DNA of 29,437 nt from an uncultured Mailhella sp. (GTDB lineage: Bacteria; Desulfobacterota; Desulfovibrionia; Desulfovibrionales; Desulfovibrionaceae), in assembly GCA_910577155.1 (NCBI GenBank), contig CAJTMS010000021.1:1-29437 (forward strand), given 5' to 3'. Position 1 is the stretch's first letter; each line of letters begins with the position of its first letter. A program made the translations under genes and the position numbers. The notes under the pieces were generated by a model. That model did not search any database, had not been told where the DNA came from, and saw only the letters and a list, made by a program, of their open reading frames with translations. Shown in pieces: positions 7,933-15,111 of this stretch.

Positions 7933-10356
7933 TTAAATATCCAGCTCACCCGCCTGCAAAGCGTTTCTGATAATATACTCACGGCGCGGTTCAACCCGAT
8001 CGCCCATGAGTTCCTCAATGGCAACGGAAGCCGCTTCGGCATTTTCAATATTGACGCGCAAAAGCGTTCTGTTTTCCGGGTTCATGGTCGTTTCCCAAAG
8101 CTGGTCGGGGTTCATTTCGCCCAAACCTTTATAGCGCTGAATTTGATAGCCTTTTTTTGCTTCCAAAAAGGCTTTTTCCCGCAGCTCGAAGTAATCATTG
8201 ACTTCTGTCGTGCCTTCGCTGCCTTCCAATTTAAAGGGGAAAGAGCCGCATTCATTTTGCAGAGCCTGCAAGGTTTGTTTTGCGCTTCTGTGCATTTTTG
8301 CATGGAAAAATTCCAGAGCAAGGCGGGTTCTGTGTCCCGAATTATTTTCAAAAACCAAAAAGACCCGTTCCTCTTCCTCATGCACTTCCACATCAAGGCT
8401 GATTTTATAGCCGCAGCTTGCCATATACTCAGTGATTTCCTGAGGAATATGCTTGCGCTCCACAATTTCCTGTTCGGGATTTTCGCCGGGATACCGCAGG
8501 AAGGAAAGAAATAAACTGCGTTCCACCCCGGAATTTTCCGCTTCCAGCATGCGGGCCTGCAAATAATCGATATGCTGTAAAATATTGACTAAATCATTGC
8601 CGGCAAAGCTTTTTCCTTCAGCATTTTCAAGGCGGACACCCGTGGCAAGACGCTCAAAAAGAAATTCATCAAGGGCTTTTTCATCTTTTAAATATTTTTC
8701 AAATTTTGCGGATTTTTTTGCAACTCTGAAAAGAGGCGGCTGCGCAATGTAAAGATGTCCGCGTTTGATAAGTTCTTCATACTGACGGAAGAAAAAGGTC
8801 AGCATTAATGTCCTGATATGGGAGCCGTCCACGTCAGCGTCCGTCATAATGATAATCTTATGGTAGCGGAGCTTGTTGTAATCCGTATCTTCACCAATGC
8901 CTATGCCCATGGCGGTAATCATATTTTTGATTTCCTGACTGGTCAGCATGCGGTCAAAACGGGTACGCTCGGTATTCAGGATTTTGCCGCGCAGCGGAAG
9001 AATAGCCTGCGTATTGGGGTTGCGCCCGGATTTTGCGGAACCGCCCGCACTGTCCCCTTCCACAATGAAAATTTCACATTCTGCGGCGTCCTTGCTTTGA
9101 CAATCGGCGAGTTTGCCGGGAAGAGAGTTTTCGGAAAGAAGTCCTTTGCGGCGCACCAAGTCCTTTGCTCTGCGGGCTGCTTCCCTTGCTCTCGATGCAT
9201 CGACCGCCTTATCGATAATAAGACGTGCTTCTTTGGGGTTTTCGCCGAAAAATTCGCTCAGGGAAGAATAAACAATGCCTTGGACAATGCCTGTTACTTC
9301 GCTGTTGCCAAGCTTTGTCTTGGTTTGCCCTTCAAACTGGGGCTGGGGCAGTTTAACGCTGATAATAGCTGTCAGACCTTCGCGCACATCATCGCCGGTC
9401 AGGCTTTCCCCTTTCATTTTCTTGGTCAAATCGGGCTGATCCTTAATATAGGCATTGATAGCACGGGTCAGCGCCGTTTTAAAACCGGCAAGATGGGTAC
9501 CGCCCTCGACAGTGCGGATATTATTGGCAAAGGTATGCACGTTTTCTTTATAGGTTGCATTATACTGCAGGGCAAATTCCACATTGACGTTGTCCTGTGT
9601 TCCTTCCGCATAAATAATGCGGTGCAGGGGCTGTTTTTCACTGTTCAAATCCTGTACAAACTGCTGAATACCGCCCTCTGCCTTATACACATGCACTTCA
9701 TTGGTACGTTCGTCCGTGCATTCGATTTCAATGCCTTTATTCAGGTATGCAAGCTCTTCAAAGCGTTTTGCCAGAATATCAAAGGAAAATTCATTGGTTT
9801 CAAAAATCTTATCGTCAGGAAGAAAATGCACGCGGGTGCCGTGTCCTTCCGCTTCCCCTACTTCAATCACTTCGGTGACGGGTGTACCGCGTTCATAACG
9901 CTGACGATAGCGTTTTCCGTCCCGTCTGATTGTCACTTCCAGCCATTCCGACAATGCGTTTACACAGGATACGCCCACCCCGTGCAGGCCGCCGGAAACT
10001 TTATAAGCATTATTGTCAAATTTACCGCCGGCGTGGAGTTTTGTCATAACAACCTGTACAGCCGGCACTCCTTCTTTGGGATGGATATCAACAGGAATAC
10101 CGCGTCCGTTATCGCGGACGGTCACACTGTTGTCATGGTGTAAAATAACTTCGATTTTATCGCAATAGCCTGCCATTGCCTCGTCAATGGAGTTGTCCAC
10201 CACTTCATAGACAAGGTGGTGCAGCCCTCTTGCGTCAGTGCTGCCGATATACATGGCAGGACGTTTGCGTACGGCGGCAAGTCCTTCCAAAATGGTAATG
10301 GCGGAGGCGTCATAGTTCGATGCGGATTTCGTATTCATTAAATTATTTTGGCTCAT
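7933..10356 (-). CDS. gyrB: DNA gyrase subunit B
   Basis: 807 aa, the long Gram-negative form that has the extra insert within the TOPRIM/tail region. The GHKL ATPase part shows the conserved EVVDNSIDEA (51-60), DNGRGIP (82-88) and GGLHGVG (122-128) motifs. The TOPRIM part has E433 in EGDSAGG, PLRGKILN, and the metal-binding D506/D508/D510 of DADVDG. It supplies ATP-driven strand passage for GyrA. It lies 23 bp after dnaN and before gyrA. The ribosome site is weak (AGGT, about 11 bases before the ATG), and an in-frame ATG six codons later is the only nearby alternative. Confidence 0.98.
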   Translation of the reverse strand: MSQNNLMNTKSASNYDASAITILEGLAAVRKRPAMYIGSTDARGLHHLVYEVVDNSIDEAMAGYCDKIEVILHHDNSVTVRDNGRGIPVDIHPKEGVPAVQVVMTKLHAGGKFDNNAYKVSGGLHGVGVSCVNALSEWLEVTIRRDGKRYRQRYERGTPVTEVIEVGEAEGHGTRVHFLPDDKIFETNEFSFDILAKRFEELAYLNKGIEIECTDERTNEVHVYKAEGGIQQFVQDLNSEKQPLHRIIYAEGTQDNVNVEFALQYNATYKENVHTFANNIRTVEGGTHLAGFKTALTRAINAYIKDQPDLTKKMKGESLTGDDVREGLTAIISVKLPQPQFEGQTKTKLGNSEVTGIVQGIVYSSLSEFFGENPKEARLIIDKAVDASRAREAARRAKDLVRRKGLLSENSLPGKLADCQSKDAAECEIFIVEGDSAGGSAKSGRNPNTQAILPLRGKILNTERTRFDRMLTSQEIKNMITAMGIGIGEDTDYNKLRYHKIIIMTDADVDGSHIRTLMLTFFFRQYEELIKRGHLYIAQPPLFRVAKKSAKFEKYLKDEKALDEFLFERLATGVRLENAEGKSFAGNDLVNILQHIDYLQARMLEAENSGVERSLFLSFLRYPGENPEQEIVERKHIPQEITEYMASCGYKISLDVEVHEEEERVFLVFENNSGHRTRLALEFFHAKMHRSAKQTLQALQNECGSFPFKLEGSEGTTEVNDYFELREKAFLEAKKGYQIQRYKGLGEMNPDQLWETTMNPENRTLLRVNIENAEAASVAIEELMGDRVEPRREYIIRNALQAGELDI

Positions 10357-10379
10357 TGTATTCAGACCTGTTTTATTCT

Positions 10380-11522
10380 CTATTCTTCATAATAACTTGT
10401 TTGCGCAATTTTCATGGGCATAATGAGTACCATATAATCGGGATCTTCACTGCCCGTAATTCCGCAGGGACCTTCCTGCGTTGTCAGCGTCCATTCCAAA
10501 TCGGCAGATTGGAAATGCCCGAGAATTTCCATTAAATTCTTGGTGGGGAAGGCGATTTTTTGAATAGTTCCGTCATAGGTTAAATCGAGTTCTTCACTGG
10601 CTGAACCGGTTTCCTGCGCCTGTGCGGACACAACGGCCGTTTTGGCGGATAAATTAAAATAGGTGCAGCGGTCATTATCATTATTAAAGATATAAATACG
10701 GTCGAGCGCTTCCATGATTTCACGTTTGTTCACAGTCAATTTTGAAGCATCATCGGCATTGAGCTTATTGATGAACAGGCGGTAATCGGGATAGGTCGCC
10801 ATAGTTCTCGGCACGCTGATATGTTCGGAACCGTCTTTATTCTTGATATGAAAACGGCGCTCCGTGAAATTGAAATAAATTTCATCCTCACCCAGCCATT
10901 TTTTAATTTCCTGAATATATTTCTTTTGCAGCAGCAAACCTTCATCGCCGATTTTCTTTGCAATTTCATCATTGACAAAACTGGTAACGGCAAACTGATG
11001 CCCGTTCAAACCGCAAACGTCCACTTTGCCGTTTTCCACGGATTTCATATACAGGCAGGATAAAACTTCCTGATCGTCACTGATGCAGAAGCTGACGCGT
11101 TCAATAAGCTCCTGAAAATAATCCCCTGCCCAAAGCACAGCCCCTTCTTCCGGGAAAGGAGGAAGCAGCTGAAACCAGACAGGATCGGAAATAGGCAGTT
11201 TATAGGAACGGCGTCCCTGTTCCACCAAAAGGGTGTTATTTTCCTTATCCAAACGAAGATTAATATCTCCTGCAGGCAAACGGCGGATAAGTTCCACCAT
11301 GGCTTTGCCGTTGACGCCCACTTGTCCCGGTTCCTGCACGCGTGCTTTGTAGGTGCCTGTAAATTCCATATTTACATCCGTTGCCATAACCGTAACGGTA
11401 TCGTCTTGTTTTGCCTGTATCCACACGGAGCGCAGATATTGTGCCCCTGCTTTCATGGGGATAATGGATGCGGCTTTTGCAAGCCCGTTAATGACTTCTT
11501 CTTTTGTAATTGTTACTAACAT
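10380..11522 (-). CDS. dnaN: DNA polymerase III sliding clamp (beta subunit)
   Basis: 380 aa from the chosen start, a normal clamp length. Three tandem clamp folds and the characteristic C-terminal VLIMPMKI segment, which forms part of the partner-binding groove, are visible. The protein encircles DNA as a dimer and tethers replicative polymerase. Two ATGs lie six bases apart (11528 and 11522); the second is preferred because the only good ribosome site, AAGGA, is about nine bases from it but only three from the first. It sits between dnaA and gyrB in the conserved replication cluster, with no recF in between. Confidence 0.97.
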   Translation of the reverse strand: MLVTITKEEVINGLAKAASIIPMKAGAQYLRSVWIQAKQDDTVTVMATDVNMEFTGTYKARVQEPGQVGVNGKAMVELIRRLPAGDINLRLDKENNTLLVEQGRRSYKLPISDPVWFQLLPPFPEEGAVLWAGDYFQELIERVSFCISDDQEVLSCLYMKSVENGKVDVCGLNGHQFAVTSFVNDEIAKKIGDEGLLLQKKYIQEIKKWLGEDEIYFNFTERRFHIKNKDGSEHISVPRTMATYPDYRLFINKLNADDASKLTVNKREIMEALDRIYIFNNDNDRCTYFNLSAKTAVVSAQAQETGSASEELDLTYDGTIQKIAFPTKNLMEILGHFQSADLEWTLTTQEGPCGITGSEDPDYMVLIMPMKIAQTSYYEE

Positions 11523-11577
11523 ACGCATTAATCCTTTTTACAAATAACATATATTTTGTTAATAGTTAATTAAGTGA

Positions 11578-11678
11578 TTGTTCCTTTGTTCCTAACTCAG
11601 ATAACTATTTATTTTTATTTTCTTTTTTCTGTCTGTTTTAGGAACATTTTAAGGAACACGAGGGAACAAAAGGAACAA
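11578..11678. promoter_or_regulatory. Cluster of six GGAACA/TGTTCC repeats between dnaA and dnaN
   Basis: Two TGTTCC copies (11579-11584, 11587-11592) face four GGAACA copies (11641-11646, 11653-11658, 11663-11668, 11672-11677). The outer pairs form an inverted repeat, TTGTTCCTTTGTTCC against GGAACAAAAGGAACAA, differing only by one T in the spacer. The 50 bp between them are almost pure A/T. The layout is that of a multi-site protein-binding region in front of dnaN; what binds is unknown. Confidence 0.55.
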
Positions 11679-11686
11679 TTTTTTGC

Positions 11687-12673
11687 TTATTTCAGGTTTG
11701 TGAGGTTTTTTTTGCACTTCATTGTCACTTCTGTTACTAAATTGTTCATAACTTTGTTCGTAACTCGTAAATCTTCAATTTTTTTAATGGAATAGCCAAT
11801 GGTTGAATGGTCTTTTCCGCCAAAAATTCTGCCAATTTCCATGTAGGTGATACCAAGCAGGGTTCGGCATAAATAAATGCATAAATGCCTTGCTTCGGCA
11901 ATTCTCGGGTAGCGCTTTTTTCCTTTTATTTCCTTTGCTGTAAAGTCATACACTTCTGCAACGGTTGCAATGATAATGTCGGGGTTGGCTGTGAAAACAT
12001 AGCCTTTTTTTGCCACAATGCGTTCAATATCCTGCATGGCCGGCATGCTATTCATTTGTTTCTTATATAAATGAATATGATTTAAAATGTTTTGAATATT
12101 CCGGAAGCCGGAGCTTCTGCGGGCAATATACAAACATTGTTCTTTACTGAGTTTGAGCTCCTTTTCATCGGAACAGTTCTGCGTGTAGCGAACTTTAATT
12201 TCCAAATCGGGTTCCTGCAGGGTAAAGCTTAACCCTTGCGTCATCCTGCTCTGAAAATGTTTGGTAAAAGAAACTTCACTGTCCGTATTTTGCAGGAAAA
12301 TAAGCAGAATATGCGCAGGAAGCGTATCCATAAAATAAATGAGCTGCTCCTGAAGATTTGTATTTTCCCTGCAGTGCTGGATATCGTCTATGAAAAGGAC
12401 CTTACATTCCTTTTCCACTTGAAAAAGGTTCCGCACCTTTGTCTGATAAACCAAATCACCGCCTTGTATGCACTGAACCTGCTCCGGATAGCATTTTTTG
12501 AGAATATGCATGATATGGCTTTTACCGGTTTCTGTTTTTCCAAGAATAAGAAGAGGATTATACAAAAACTCTTTATCATGCTCTATATATTCACAAATTT
12601 CCGATAAAACCTGCAAAATGTCAGCATTTTTTTGGTTTAAAAGAACTTCCTGAAAAAATGTTTCCTTTTGCAA
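11687..12673 (-). CDS. dnaA: DnaA-type replication initiator, lacking domains I-II
   Basis: 328 aa against about 450 for typical DnaA. The AAA+ domain begins almost at the N-terminus: the phrase LYNPLLILGKTETGKSH matches the usual YNPLFIYGGVGLGKTH, with Walker A GKTETGKS, Walker B VLFIDDIQ and the conserved SR of the arginine-finger region (FQSRMTQGL). Domain IV is intact and diagnostic: ARHLCIYLCRTLLGITYMEI followed by the signature GRIFGGKDHSTIG. The domains that load helicase and bridge DnaA molecules (I and II) are missing. The start is a TTG at 12673 with an AGGCAGG ribosome site; upstream ATGs run into a stop, so no longer in-frame form is possible nearby. Its place before dnaN-gyrB-gyrA argues that it is the chromosomal initiator rather than a DnaA-related accessory protein such as Hda (which lacks domain IV). 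Confidence 0.88.
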   Translation of the reverse strand: MQKETFFQEVLLNQKNADILQVLSEICEYIEHDKEFLYNPLLILGKTETGKSHIMHILKKCYPEQVQCIQGGDLVYQTKVRNLFQVEKECKVLFIDDIQHCRENTNLQEQLIYFMDTLPAHILLIFLQNTDSEVSFTKHFQSRMTQGLSFTLQEPDLEIKVRYTQNCSDEKELKLSKEQCLYIARRSSGFRNIQNILNHIHLYKKQMNSMPAMQDIERIVAKKGYVFTANPDIIIATVAEVYDFTAKEIKGKKRYPRIAEARHLCIYLCRTLLGITYMEIGRIFGGKDHSTIGYSIKKIEDLRVTNKVMNNLVTEVTMKCKKNLTNLK

Positions 12674-13194
12674 AATTTACCTGCCTTGAGATGACATTGA
12701 GAGCATACGATTTTTACTGCCCGCTTGCGTAATTGGTTTGCGTAATCGCTTAGTTACTGTCGCAAACGCAAACGAATTTTCCGCCGTTCGGCTGTTCCTG
12801 TAAGCCTGTTTGCTCACGTTCCGCACGTCCTGTGCTTATTTGCTCGGTGATATGCTTATTTAGACTTTATCTAAACTGTTTATAGCAAAAATATGTCAAA
12901 TTGACAAGTTTTTTTTATAAGCAAATACCCACCACGTAAAAAAATTAAAAACGCAGTATATGGCATTTTACGGCTTTTTATTTTGGCATATTTTTGCCGT
13001 TTAAATTTTTTTTGCTTAAATGCTTATGTTAAGGATTAAATTGAATTTTGCGCTTGTTACGGTAATTTTTTTGAGGTTTCGTATTTTAACCATGAGGAAA
13101 AAAGATATTTTTGCCGTCCGTTTTTGTATGGTTCTTGCGGCTGTTTGTAAAATTTTTACGCTTGCTTTCAATGCGGGGAAAAAGTACTGCAGAT
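12674..13194. other. AT-rich spacer upstream of dnaA, candidate origin region
   Basis: No convincing gene lies in these 520 bp. The part next to dnaA has short repeats TTGCGTAAT and CGCAAAC (12725-12773). Further right the DNA becomes very A/T-rich (about 12900-13090). A 9-mer of the form TGCTTATTT occurs at 12833-12841 and 12853-12861, with variants at 13013-13021, 13021-13029 and, inverted, 12915-12923; one more copy is at 11684-11692. No TTATNCACA box was found by eye. The position beside dnaA makes it the first candidate for oriC. Confidence 0.45.
12879..12907 (-). promoter_or_regulatory. Candidate dnaA promoter with overlapping palindromes
   Basis: Minus-strand -35 TTGTCA (12902-12907) and -10 TATAAA (12879-12884) are 17 bp apart. 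The -35 overlaps the palindrome TGTCAA-A-TTGACA (12894-12906), and a second palindrome, TTTAGA-5 nt-TCTAAA (12859-12875), sits at the expected transcription start. Both are plausible repressor sites. The resulting dnaA leader would be about 200 nt. Confidence 0.6.
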
Positions 13195-13225
13195 AAAAAA
13201 AAGCCCTCGTTTGAGGGCTTTTTTC
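13195..13225. terminator. Bidirectional intrinsic terminator ending the phage lysis genes
   Basis: The stem GCCCTC (13203-13208) and GAGGGC (13213-13218) with loop GTTT is flanked by eight A on the left and six T on the right, so it works on either strand. It lies about 45 bp past the outer-spanin stop codon and insulates dnaA from phage late transcription. It is also the left limit that I can set for prophage DNA. Confidence 0.9.
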
Positions 13226-13270
13226 ATGATTTTTCTTTTAACAGAGTGCTTTGTCTGTTATAAGAAATAA

Positions 13271-13552
13271 TCACTTTTTTGTTTGTGAGTAACTTTCATG
13301 AAAATTTTTCTCTTCCATACTTTTTTTTATGGCATGCAGGCGGGCATTGCACAGGGATAAATTTTCTTCCAGACCGAGGGTATAAAGAAGGAGCTCTTCA
13401 TTCGTGCTGCCCGTAAATGACGGAAGAGGCAGTGCTTCTAAAAGAAATTGCGGTGCTTTGACAAGCTGTATATCCGTTTCATAAACAAGATGAGATTTTC
13501 CACAGGCGCAGAGGATAAAAAATCCCGGCAGCAAGAAAAGATATTTTTTCAT
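13271..13552 (-). CDS. Outer-membrane spanin lipoprotein (Rz1-like)
   Basis: 93 aa from ATG 13552. A short signal peptide ends in a lipobox (FFILCAC), so the mature protein should be lipid-anchored at the cysteine in the outer membrane. A conserved cysteine occurs near the middle (LSLCNARLHAI), as in many Rz1 proteins. The start codon overlaps the stop of the inner spanin by an ATGA junction, the usual coupling for spanin pairs. The pair bridges the periplasm and fuses the membranes in the last step of lysis. It is longer than coliphage Rz1, and identification rests on lipobox, size and context. Confidence 0.75.
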   Translation of the reverse strand: MKKYLFLLPGFFILCACGKSHLVYETDIQLVKAPQFLLEALPLPSFTGSTNEELLLYTLGLEENLSLCNARLHAIKKSMEEKNFHESYSQTKK

Positions 13553-13935
13553 CGGTAATCCTTTTTTTCCTTTAAAAGCTGCAAAACAGGTTCGGGAATT
13601 TCGGTTTGTTTCCACTCTGCACTTTTTTGGTCATTGCGTTTATATACTTGTGCCTGCTTTGTCCGGTATGTGTGCACAAGATTTTGTTTTTCCCGTTCCG
13701 TTTGTAAAAGCAGTTTTTCCTGCTTTTTTTGCTCTTGTATCAGTCGGTTAATATTTTCCTGCTGTTTTTTGTTGGCAGAAAGTACAATCCGATACTCTTC
13801 TTCTTTTTGGGCTAAATTTCTTTCTGAGCGTTCAAGACGCAGCTGCATGAGCCACAATACGGCACACAGAAAAAGGATAAAAAGAAAAGGCAAAGTCCCC
13901 TTTGAGGAACAGATTTTTATAAGAGGTTTCCACAT
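13549..13935 (-). CDS. Inner-membrane spanin (Rz-like)
   Basis: 128 aa with one N-terminal membrane segment (about 15-32, LPFLFILFLCAVLWLMQL) and a long Glu/Lys/Gln-rich coiled coil (about 35-95). The C-terminus reads SAEWKQTEIPEPVLQLL, matching the usual Rz ending in which a Trp is followed by an IP-x-x-V-x-x-L motif. AAGGA precedes the ATG at a good distance, and the gene lies 33 bp after the amidase. Together with the overlapping lipoprotein it forms a classical two-component spanin. Confidence 0.82.
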   Translation of the reverse strand: MWKPLIKICSSKGTLPFLFILFLCAVLWLMQLRLERSERNLAQKEEEYRIVLSANKKQQENINRLIQEQKKQEKLLLQTEREKQNLVHTYRTKQAQVYKRNDQKSAEWKQTEIPEPVLQLLKEKKDYR

Positions 13936-13968
13936 CTTGATTTCCTTGTTGTTGGCAGTCGGATACTG

Positions 13969-14391
13969 TTATTTGTCACTGTTTTTTTTGCCGAAAAATT
14001 CCTTGACGTCAAAACAGGGGCATGCCTTGCCGGAAAATTCATTATGCCCGTGTATGTGCTGAATGGCAGGAAATTGCCTCTTCAATTTTGCTGTCAGGGA
14101 AATAAGGGCTGAAAACTGATTTTTGGTAAAATTATTTTCCGGCTTACCGTCTTTGTCAATGCCTCCCACAAGGCAAATTCCGATACTTTCGGCATTATGC
14201 CCTCTGCAGTGTGCTCCGATTTTTTCAAGGGTCCTGCCCTTTTCTATTTCTCCGCTTCGCCTGATGACAAAATGATAACCGATTTCGTCCCAGCCCTGCT
14301 GCTTATGCCATTTGTCAATTTCTGCAGTACCGATATCCTGACCGGCATATGTAGCGGAGCAGTGAATAATAATACTTTTTATTGTACGCAT
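13969..14391 (-). CDS. Endolysin: T7-lysozyme-type N-acetylmuramoyl-L-alanine amidase
   Basis: 140 aa, close to the 151 aa of T7 gp3.5. It is a zinc amidase (Amidase_2 fold) that cuts the bond between N-acetylmuramic acid and the stem peptide. The zinc ligands H10 (IIHCSAT), H116 and C124 (KACPCFD) and the catalytic Y39 (GYHFVIRRSG) and K122 all align with T7 H17, H122, C130, Y46 and K128. There is no signal peptide, so release depends on the holin. The start at 14391 is chosen for alignment with T7 and for the AGGGG ribosome site; a longer frame that runs into the upstream repeat is an artefact of the leader. Its first nine codons are part of the duplicated element described here. In T7 this protein also inhibits phage RNA polymerase; no such polymerase is visible in the window. 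Confidence 0.93.
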   Translation of the reverse strand: MRTIKSIIIHCSATYAGQDIGTAEIDKWHKQQGWDEIGYHFVIRRSGEIEKGRTLEKIGAHCRGHNAESIGICLVGGIDKDGKPENNFTKNQFSALISLTAKLKRQFPAIQHIHGHNEFSGKACPCFDVKEFFGKKNSDK

Positions 14392-14535
14392 GATAATTCC
14401 CCTTTTGTGCAGGACGCACAAAGCCCCTCGTACAGTTGTCAGGCAACTCGAAGAGTTAAGCCTTACAACGGGTAGAGGTTCTCGTACCCGGCACTTACGC
14501 ATAGCAAAGCTATAGCGTAACAGTGACCGGGTGAC
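14365..14535 (-). repeat. Structured leader element, copy A (before the amidase)
   Basis: This 171-bp segment is repeated 720 bp to the right with only five differences (14368, 14375, 14385, 14415, 14423); 14424-14535 is identical to the other copy. On the minus-strand RNA it can fold as hairpin I (14486-14532, about 20 bp, all bulges on one arm), hairpin II (14435-14469, 13 bp, extendable by a CCTC/GAGG pairing) and hairpin III (14404-14422, 7 bp), which directly touches the AGGGG ribosome site of the amidase. The element includes the first nine codons of that gene. Confidence 0.9.
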
Positions 14536-14545
14536 GCATTAAAAG

Positions 14546-15061
14546 CTACTCTTTGTTTTCAAAGTGTTTTTCAATTTTTTTATTGAGCTCATATTCCAGT
14601 CTGGATTGGATTTTGCCTGTGTATTTGAAAACGATTTTATCCAGCCAGACATTGACCCCGAAGCCAAAGCATGCCAAATGGTGATTGATGCTTGCCAGAT
14701 TGAGAAAAACCAAAATACATAAGAATAAATCAAACCAAAATGTTCCTGTATATTCAATATTAATCCGCTGGGAAAAGGTCACATCAAACGCCTTTGAGGC
14801 AAAACCCACTATCAAAATACTCAGATACAGGCTGATGATTTTTTTCAAGCCGAGCCAAGCCCGATACCATGAAAATCTGCGGTTCTTCTTCGCTCGGAAA
14901 ACTCCCAGCAAAAAATCCGCAAAAAGCAAATATTGCACCAGTTCCAGCAAATACTGACTTGCCCCGAATTGAAAGGAAATAAACGCCGCAAAGGCGCTTA
15001 CGGAAAGTTTTATTTCCACATCATGCATAAAGGCGATAATGTATTCACAAAAGAAGAACAT
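14546..15061 (-). CDS. Phage holin (Phage_holin_4_1-like)
   Basis: 171 aa with three hydrophobic stretches (about 20-55, 73-90 and 108-126) and a charged C-terminal tail. The motif LLFADFLLGVFRAKKNRRFS followed by GLKKIISLYLSILIV matches the core of the Phage_holin_4_1 (PF05105) family. Holins form the inner-membrane lesions that release the endolysin at a set time. The start at 15061 has a strong AAGGGGAGG ribosome site; an in-frame ATG at 15028 could give a second, shorter product, but it has no ribosome site of its own. The gene sits between two copies of the same leader, and its start is overlapped by a short leader frame. Confidence 0.8.
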   Translation of the reverse strand: MFFFCEYIIAFMHDVEIKLSVSAFAAFISFQFGASQYLLELVQYLLFADFLLGVFRAKKNRRFSWYRAWLGLKKIISLYLSILIVGFASKAFDVTFSQRINIEYTGTFWFDLFLCILVFLNLASINHHLACFGFGVNVWLDKIVFKYTGKIQSRLEYELNKKIEKHFENKE

Positions 15062-15111
15062 ACACCTCCCCTTATTATTTTGTTAATGATAATATTTTTT
15101 ATTGCACGCAT
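15010..15111 (-). CDS. Short leader reading frame overlapping the holin start
   Basis: 33 codons, beginning MRAIKNIIIN, which mirrors the amidase start MRTIKSIIIH because the repeat carries the amidase's first nine codons. It keeps the AGGGG ribosome site of the leader, then diverges and ends about 50 nt inside the holin gene in another frame. It may be a remnant of duplication or a coupling peptide that controls holin translation. No function of the peptide itself is claimed. Confidence 0.4.
   Translation of the reverse strand: MRAIKNIIINKIIRGGVCSSFVNTLSPLCMMWK

Noticed and set aside
8818..10143. Long plus-strand frame of 441 codons opposite gyrB
   Set aside because: It lies wholly antisense to a certain gyrB, has no ribosome site or known motif, and follows from gyrB codon use.
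12721..12850. Possible tRNA or other RNA gene as a phage integration site
   Set aside because: No cloverleaf or anticodon arm could be formed from the short repeats there.
14392..14502. N-terminal extension of the amidase by 37 codons
   Set aside because: It translates the structured leader, which also occurs before the holin; the T7-like start and ribosome site are at 14391.
14435..14532. Resemblance to integron attC sites (hairpin with bases bulged on one arm)
   Set aside because: The conserved GTTRRRY and RYYYAAC core sites are missing, there is no integrase in view, and the element precedes lysis genes rather than ending a cassette.
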